A stretch of 64,000 nucleotides of DNA from positions 32,433-96,432 of the forward strand of contig JBBPSI010000089.1 in assembly GCA_038093515.1 (NCBI GenBank), read 5' to 3'. Positions 60,686 through 64,000 of the stretch are shown here, one piece after another. Source of the DNA: Butyriboletus loyo (Eukaryota > Basidiomycota > Agaricomycetes > Boletales > Boletaceae). Position 1 is the first letter of the stretch; each line of letters begins with the position of its first letter. The notes below the pieces were generated by a model. It worked only from the letters and a program-made list of their open reading frames with translations, was not told the DNA's origin and did no database searches. Made by a program: the position numbers and the translations under genes.

Positions 60686-61845
60686 ATGTTCCTTCCAATG
60701 AGGAAAATCTCTATGGTCTATACAATAATGTACCTATTCAGGAAAATAGGCCTTATGAAGATAGCACAGCAAAAATAAATCCAGTGATCAATGCAGGTAA
60801 GAATTCTTTTGTATTTATATTGGTTACATGTTGATTTTGAATTCCAAAAGTTCCTACAATGCCAAACACAAGACATTCCATCACTTCTGGTAAATCCCTA
60901 TCATAATTATTACACATGTGTACTAATAATATTAGAAAATCCCCAAGAACATCCCCACCTCCCAATCGCCATACTCTCAAGTCAGGTAATCAATATTATC
61001 TTATCATCAGATAAGAAACCTACTCAATTAAAATTCCTCCAGCTTATAATCTATCAGTTACTGGTATCACACCACCACCAAATCAATTGGCCAAGAATCA
61101 AAGTATATACTACTGTCTGTGTTTGGCACATCCAGTATGGCTAACCATATCTGTGATTCTCATTTCAGTGATGATTGATTGGGAAACAAAATCACTTCAA
61201 ACAGGTTTTACACAATCCTATGGCAACATGGAAGTCTACATATCAGAAAGATGCCATAGTTGCCATTCAAAACATCAAACAGATGTCATTGCTTTGCTCA
61301 AAACTGGTGGTGGAAAATCAATGCTGGCAATTGTTCCCACCATACTATTTCCCAACCAAGGTCTTGTGGTTATTCTACCACTTCAATCACTAATCCTGGA
61401 TTGGCATTGCAAGCTTACAGAAATGAAAATCTCTCATCAGATCTTTGAGCCAAGTCAAAATCAAGATCAATTAAATACTACCATTAATCTGATTCTGATT
61501 TCTGTATATAAAGCAAAACTTGAATCATGGCACATAGCGCTTGCAGAGTTCCACCAAATCATCCATATCACTCGAATGGTTTTTGATGAAGCACATATTG
61601 TTTCATTGGAATGCAACTATCAGGATTCTCTGCAACATGTCATTGAGCTTCACCAATATGCTATTCAAGTCATTCTTCTTACAGGTACAATTCCACCTAC
61701 AAGTGAGGCAGTTCTTAAAGATGCATTTGGAGTAATTTCAAATACAAGAACAATCAGACAGGCTTGCAATCGACCTGAATTGGAATATGTTCAAGAATAT
61801 TCTCTCACCTTATCTGCAATTTCAAACAAAGTGATTAGTATTATT

Positions 61846-63095
61846 TGTTACAGTAGTGGTCTACTTTTTCTCTCCATTACCATTTGGACTACTAGCTTCT
61901 CCTAGCATTTCGCTAGTTCCCTTTGAACGGTACCAACCGTTCTAGCTTAGTCACCATTTCTCACGCATGGACACCGTTTCCTCCATACTCCAGAAGTCTC
62001 TAGATGTTACAGTTTTACCCCTAAGCGTACCCCGCCACTCGTTTTCCCACGCTCACGCGTCCCCGCCGCCCCCGCCGTCTTGCGATGCCGCCCATCGCCC
62101 GCTCCTTAGTCGCCTAGTGGACGTTATCCACTTCCCCGGTCGCTCCTGCGAGTCTCTGTGCCGTTGCACCGAGATAGCCCCTGTCTTCTCGCCCCGTCGG
62201 GCCGGACCTTCAGCTGAGCTGTCGCGTCCCCTCTTCTTTGACCAATGACATTTCTTACATCACGTGACTAGCACGTGACTAGATTACGACGCGTCAGTAC
62301 CTTCGCGTCGAGACCCGTATCCAAGGGCTCCGCCGTTCGCGCACCCTTCGCCCTGTGGGGCTGGCCTCATGGACATCGTCACTTCACGTTCAGCACTTCT
62401 CATTCGCTGACGATGTCGCCACCTTACTCGGAGCTTCGCTCCCTCGTTACCGGCACTTTGCCGCTTCCCCTTTCGCCGCTATGACTCGGACGGACTCATA
62501 GCCCTTTGCCCTCGCTGCCACGCACAGCTCGGTCTGTGCACGATACCTAGCAGTATATATACTCGTACTTAGAGTAGTACGATTTCTTTAGCTAATTCTA
62601 CGCATCTACCAAGTGCCTAGCAATCTAGCTTATACCCCATCTGCCGATAGAGCCGATAAGCTTCAGCTCGATCTCGTCTGGTCGCCACCATACGACATCT
62701 CGCCGACACTTGCTCTGCAGAAGCCCGATAGCGTCATCTACGCGAGTCGGCCATCTTCCCGATTAGGCTCGAGCCCCTATTCAAGTGCTCGCTGCTAGTT
62801 GTTTCGCACTCCAGCGTAACACTAGAGTATTCTGTCCTCTTTCGTCTTTATGACTCATGCGACCCGATTGGGCCATGGTCTGTGCACAGACTCTTGTAGT
62901 ATATAAACCCTACCTCTGTACTGTAGCACCCCATCTAGTTCTACGCAGTTCACTGCTAGCAATTAGTTTCCACTCCAGACTCTTAGTGTGCACACTAAGG
63001 CATAGTCTGAGACCCAGCTCAGAAACACTTCATGAGTCCTGCGGCTACTCCAGAGTGCCGCCTCAGAGTTCTAGTTGTTAGCACCCAGTGTAACA
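61846..63095 (+). mobile_element. 5' LTR (family A) of a retrotransposon running off the right end
   Basis: Starts TGTTACAGTAGTGGTC and ends CCCAGTGTAACA. About 428 bases once the nested LTR-B (62005-62821) is removed. Unlike the two solo LTR-A copies it has no matching pentamer on both sides and is followed by gag, as expected for the 5' LTR of an element whose 3' end lies outside. TATA-like GTAGTATATAAACCC near 62897. It cuts off the helicase gene. Confidence 0.85.
62005..62821 (+). mobile_element. Solo LTR, family B (copy 3), nested in LTR-A and CpG-rich
   Basis: 817 bases, TGTTACAGTTTTACCCC...CAGCGTAACA, with the duplication CTAGA at 62000-62004 and 62822-62826. It keeps CpG sites lost in copies 1 and 2, so it is the youngest LTR-B in the window. 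Confidence 0.93.
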
Positions 63096-63464
63096 AAAGA
63101 ACTAGATCTTCACCTCGCTTCTGCTTCTCAGCAGTAAAGCTGCCCTCCCCTCTCGCCCACCATTTCCATCCCACACTCAAGACGCGTTGGTCGCTCTTTC
63201 CGTGTTCCATCCCCCGAACTGGAACCCATCGTCATTGACAACCCATCGCCGCCACATTCTCCTGCCCAGCCAGACCCTCAGCCCCAGCCTGACCCTGAAC
63301 CCTCTTACCAACCCAAGGACCAGGGTCTAGGGCAAGGATCTGAACAGGTACCAGACAATGACGACTACAACAGTGACTATCTTGACAGAACCCCCCATGT
63401 TTCCCGCTCCCCATCCCCACTGTACTATCCCCCCGCATACTTCCCAGACGACAACGACAACAAT

Positions 63465-64000
63465 ATGTCTGAAAAGAAAAACATTGTCCCAAAAGATTTC
63501 TCCGGCCTGAACGAGGACTTCCAGAGAGTCTTCCACCCCTTTGACATAGGGGAAAGTGCCCATATTGACCTGGGAAACCTCACCCAGAACAAAGCCAACT
63601 GCAAGGACAGCTATGACACCTACGTCATGGAGTTCCAGCTCCTCGCAGCAAAGTCTGGAATAACTGATGAAAAAGCCCTCATTGAGTGGTTCATCTGCAG
63701 ACTTGACCCCCGCCTCACCAAAGCTGTTCTCTCGTGTGAGAAAGTCCCCACCATGCTCACCGGATGGGCTGACAAAACATCCACCTTCCATGCCCAACAC
63801 AAGAGAATCGATGACCTCCGCACAGGGAAGCGCTACATTCCCACCTTCTCCTCCTCTTCCAAGCCCTCATCCAACCGAAGGGACCCCAACGCCATGGACA
63901 TAGACACCATCCGACTTACTCCCATGCAATGCGCAGAGTACATGAAGCAGAACAAATGTCAAAACGCTGCACCGTTCAGTTACGTATTGCTGGGTTCGTT
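63465..64000 (+). CDS. Retrotransposon gag-like protein, partial
   Basis: Open frame continuing to the window edge. ATG 63465 begins MSEKKNIVPKDFSGLNEDF. Gag-like capsid features follow: DSYDTYVMEFQLLAAKSGI, EKALIEWFICRLDPRLTKAVL, MLTGWADKTSTFHAQHKRIDDL. The same frame is open upstream to about 63138 and reads Pro-rich text (ELEPIVIDNPSPPHSPAQP), so the true start may be upstream or lost. The position behind an LTR and the sequence type suggest a Ty3/gypsy-like element. Homology ends at about 63959, before a zinc knuckle would be expected, where adapter-like sequence begins. Confidence 0.75.
   Translation, partial: MSEKKNIVPKDFSGLNEDFQRVFHPFDIGESAHIDLGNLTQNKANCKDSYDTYVMEFQLLAAKSGITDEKALIEWFICRLDPRLTKAVLSCEKVPTMLTGWADKTSTFHAQHKRIDDLRTGKRYIPTFSSSSKPSSNRRDPNAMDIDTIRLTPMQCAEYMKQNKCQNAAPFSYVLLGS
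63973..63991 (+). other. Match to Oxford Nanopore ligation adapter (probable artefact)
   Basis: The 19 bases CGTTCAGTTACGTATTGCT equal, as far as I recall it, the 3' part of the Nanopore ligation adapter top strand. Nine further bases follow to the window end. Not biological sequence. Confidence 0.8.

Larger units (their letters stand above)
52085..61845 (+). pseudogene. DUF3505/RecQ-type helicase gene (telomere-linked-helicase-like), broken by nested insertions
   Basis: Starts near ATG 52085 (MSKALAKQLLLALSAQL) with several tiny exons. The exon at about 53200-53972 (CCNLCQIAMPPSWIPNHINNNHK, LACPQCPQVGSTIKYLKKHH) holds zinc-finger-like Cys/His pairs of the DUF3505 type. The exon at 54041 has PLAGDITHKI and NPFPCPTEHLL. 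Pieces between insertions continue the protein: EHWSELLYKEEQL (55010), VGYSFLIDHRNS (56545), APGCGTELTGLSF (56765), NYWWHISIAFKCKH (59580), AGHSCATENQIYGLSPDALAGASEDIL (59690). The helicase core begins at about 61170: Walker A ALLKTGGGKSM, VVILPLQSL, motif II MVFDEAH and motif III ILLTGTIPP. A TGA replaces an expected Arg near 59400 and the frame shifts near 59495. LTR and mariner insertions interrupt it repeatedly; an LTR at 61846 truncates the 3' part. Confidence 0.75.

Noticed and set aside
61846..63095. Solo LTR interpretation of the third LTR-A copy
   Set aside because: Flanking pentamers do not match and gag sequence follows directly, so it is better read as the 5' LTR of a larger element.

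Overview
The window looks like nuclear DNA of a filamentous basidiomycete, probably an Agaricomycete. Genes are split by many introns of about 45-70 bp with GT/AG borders. The gene content fits: DUF6533-type seven-helix proteins, a fungal CorA-like protein, an ArAE_2 (BRE4-like) transporter, a fungal-type Atg4, an Rtt107-like BRCT protein and a Crinkler-like protein. No species can be fixed from the sequence alone.

Bases 1 to about 46,300 are ordinary gene space of roughly balanced composition. In order: an FMN-dependent alpha-hydroxy-acid oxidase/dehydrogenase (-), a CorA-like membrane protein (-), an SLC13/ArsB-type anion transporter (+), a 20-exon ArAE_2/BRE4-like transporter (-), a DUF6533-type membrane protein (-), a cytosolic aldehyde dehydrogenase (-), an intron-containing tRNA-Pro (-), an unnamed seven-helix protein (+), a DUF952 protein (-), the autophagy protease Atg4 (-), a dead 2-oxoglutarate/Fe(II) dioxygenase (+), an Rtt107/Brc1-like multi-BRCT genome-stability protein (+), a second DUF6533-type protein (+), and a Crinkler-like protein with two ubiquitin-like headers, a nuclease-like domain and a kinase domain (-). 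Neighbours show no shared pathway. For nine genes I resolved an exon chain from splice sites and protein continuity that closes in frame; these chains are given with the genes.

Bases about 46,700-64,000 differ sharply. They are AT-rich, CpG-poor and made of mobile elements. The substrate is a decayed large element with a DUF3505/RecQ-type helicase gene (+) and a divergent accessory gene (-), like telomere-linked helicase genes. Other elements have inserted into it: solo LTRs of three families (called A, B and C here), a Tc1/mariner element sitting inside an LTR-B copy, and at the right end the 5' LTR and gag of a retrotransposon whose LTR carries a nested, CpG-rich LTR-B. Target-site duplications mark most insertions, so their order can be read. 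Differences between copies fall mainly at CpG sites, which suggests CpG deamination or a RIP-like process.

The last ~30 bases contain a 19-base match to the Oxford Nanopore ligation adapter, exactly where gag homology stops. The right edge is therefore probably an assembly artefact.
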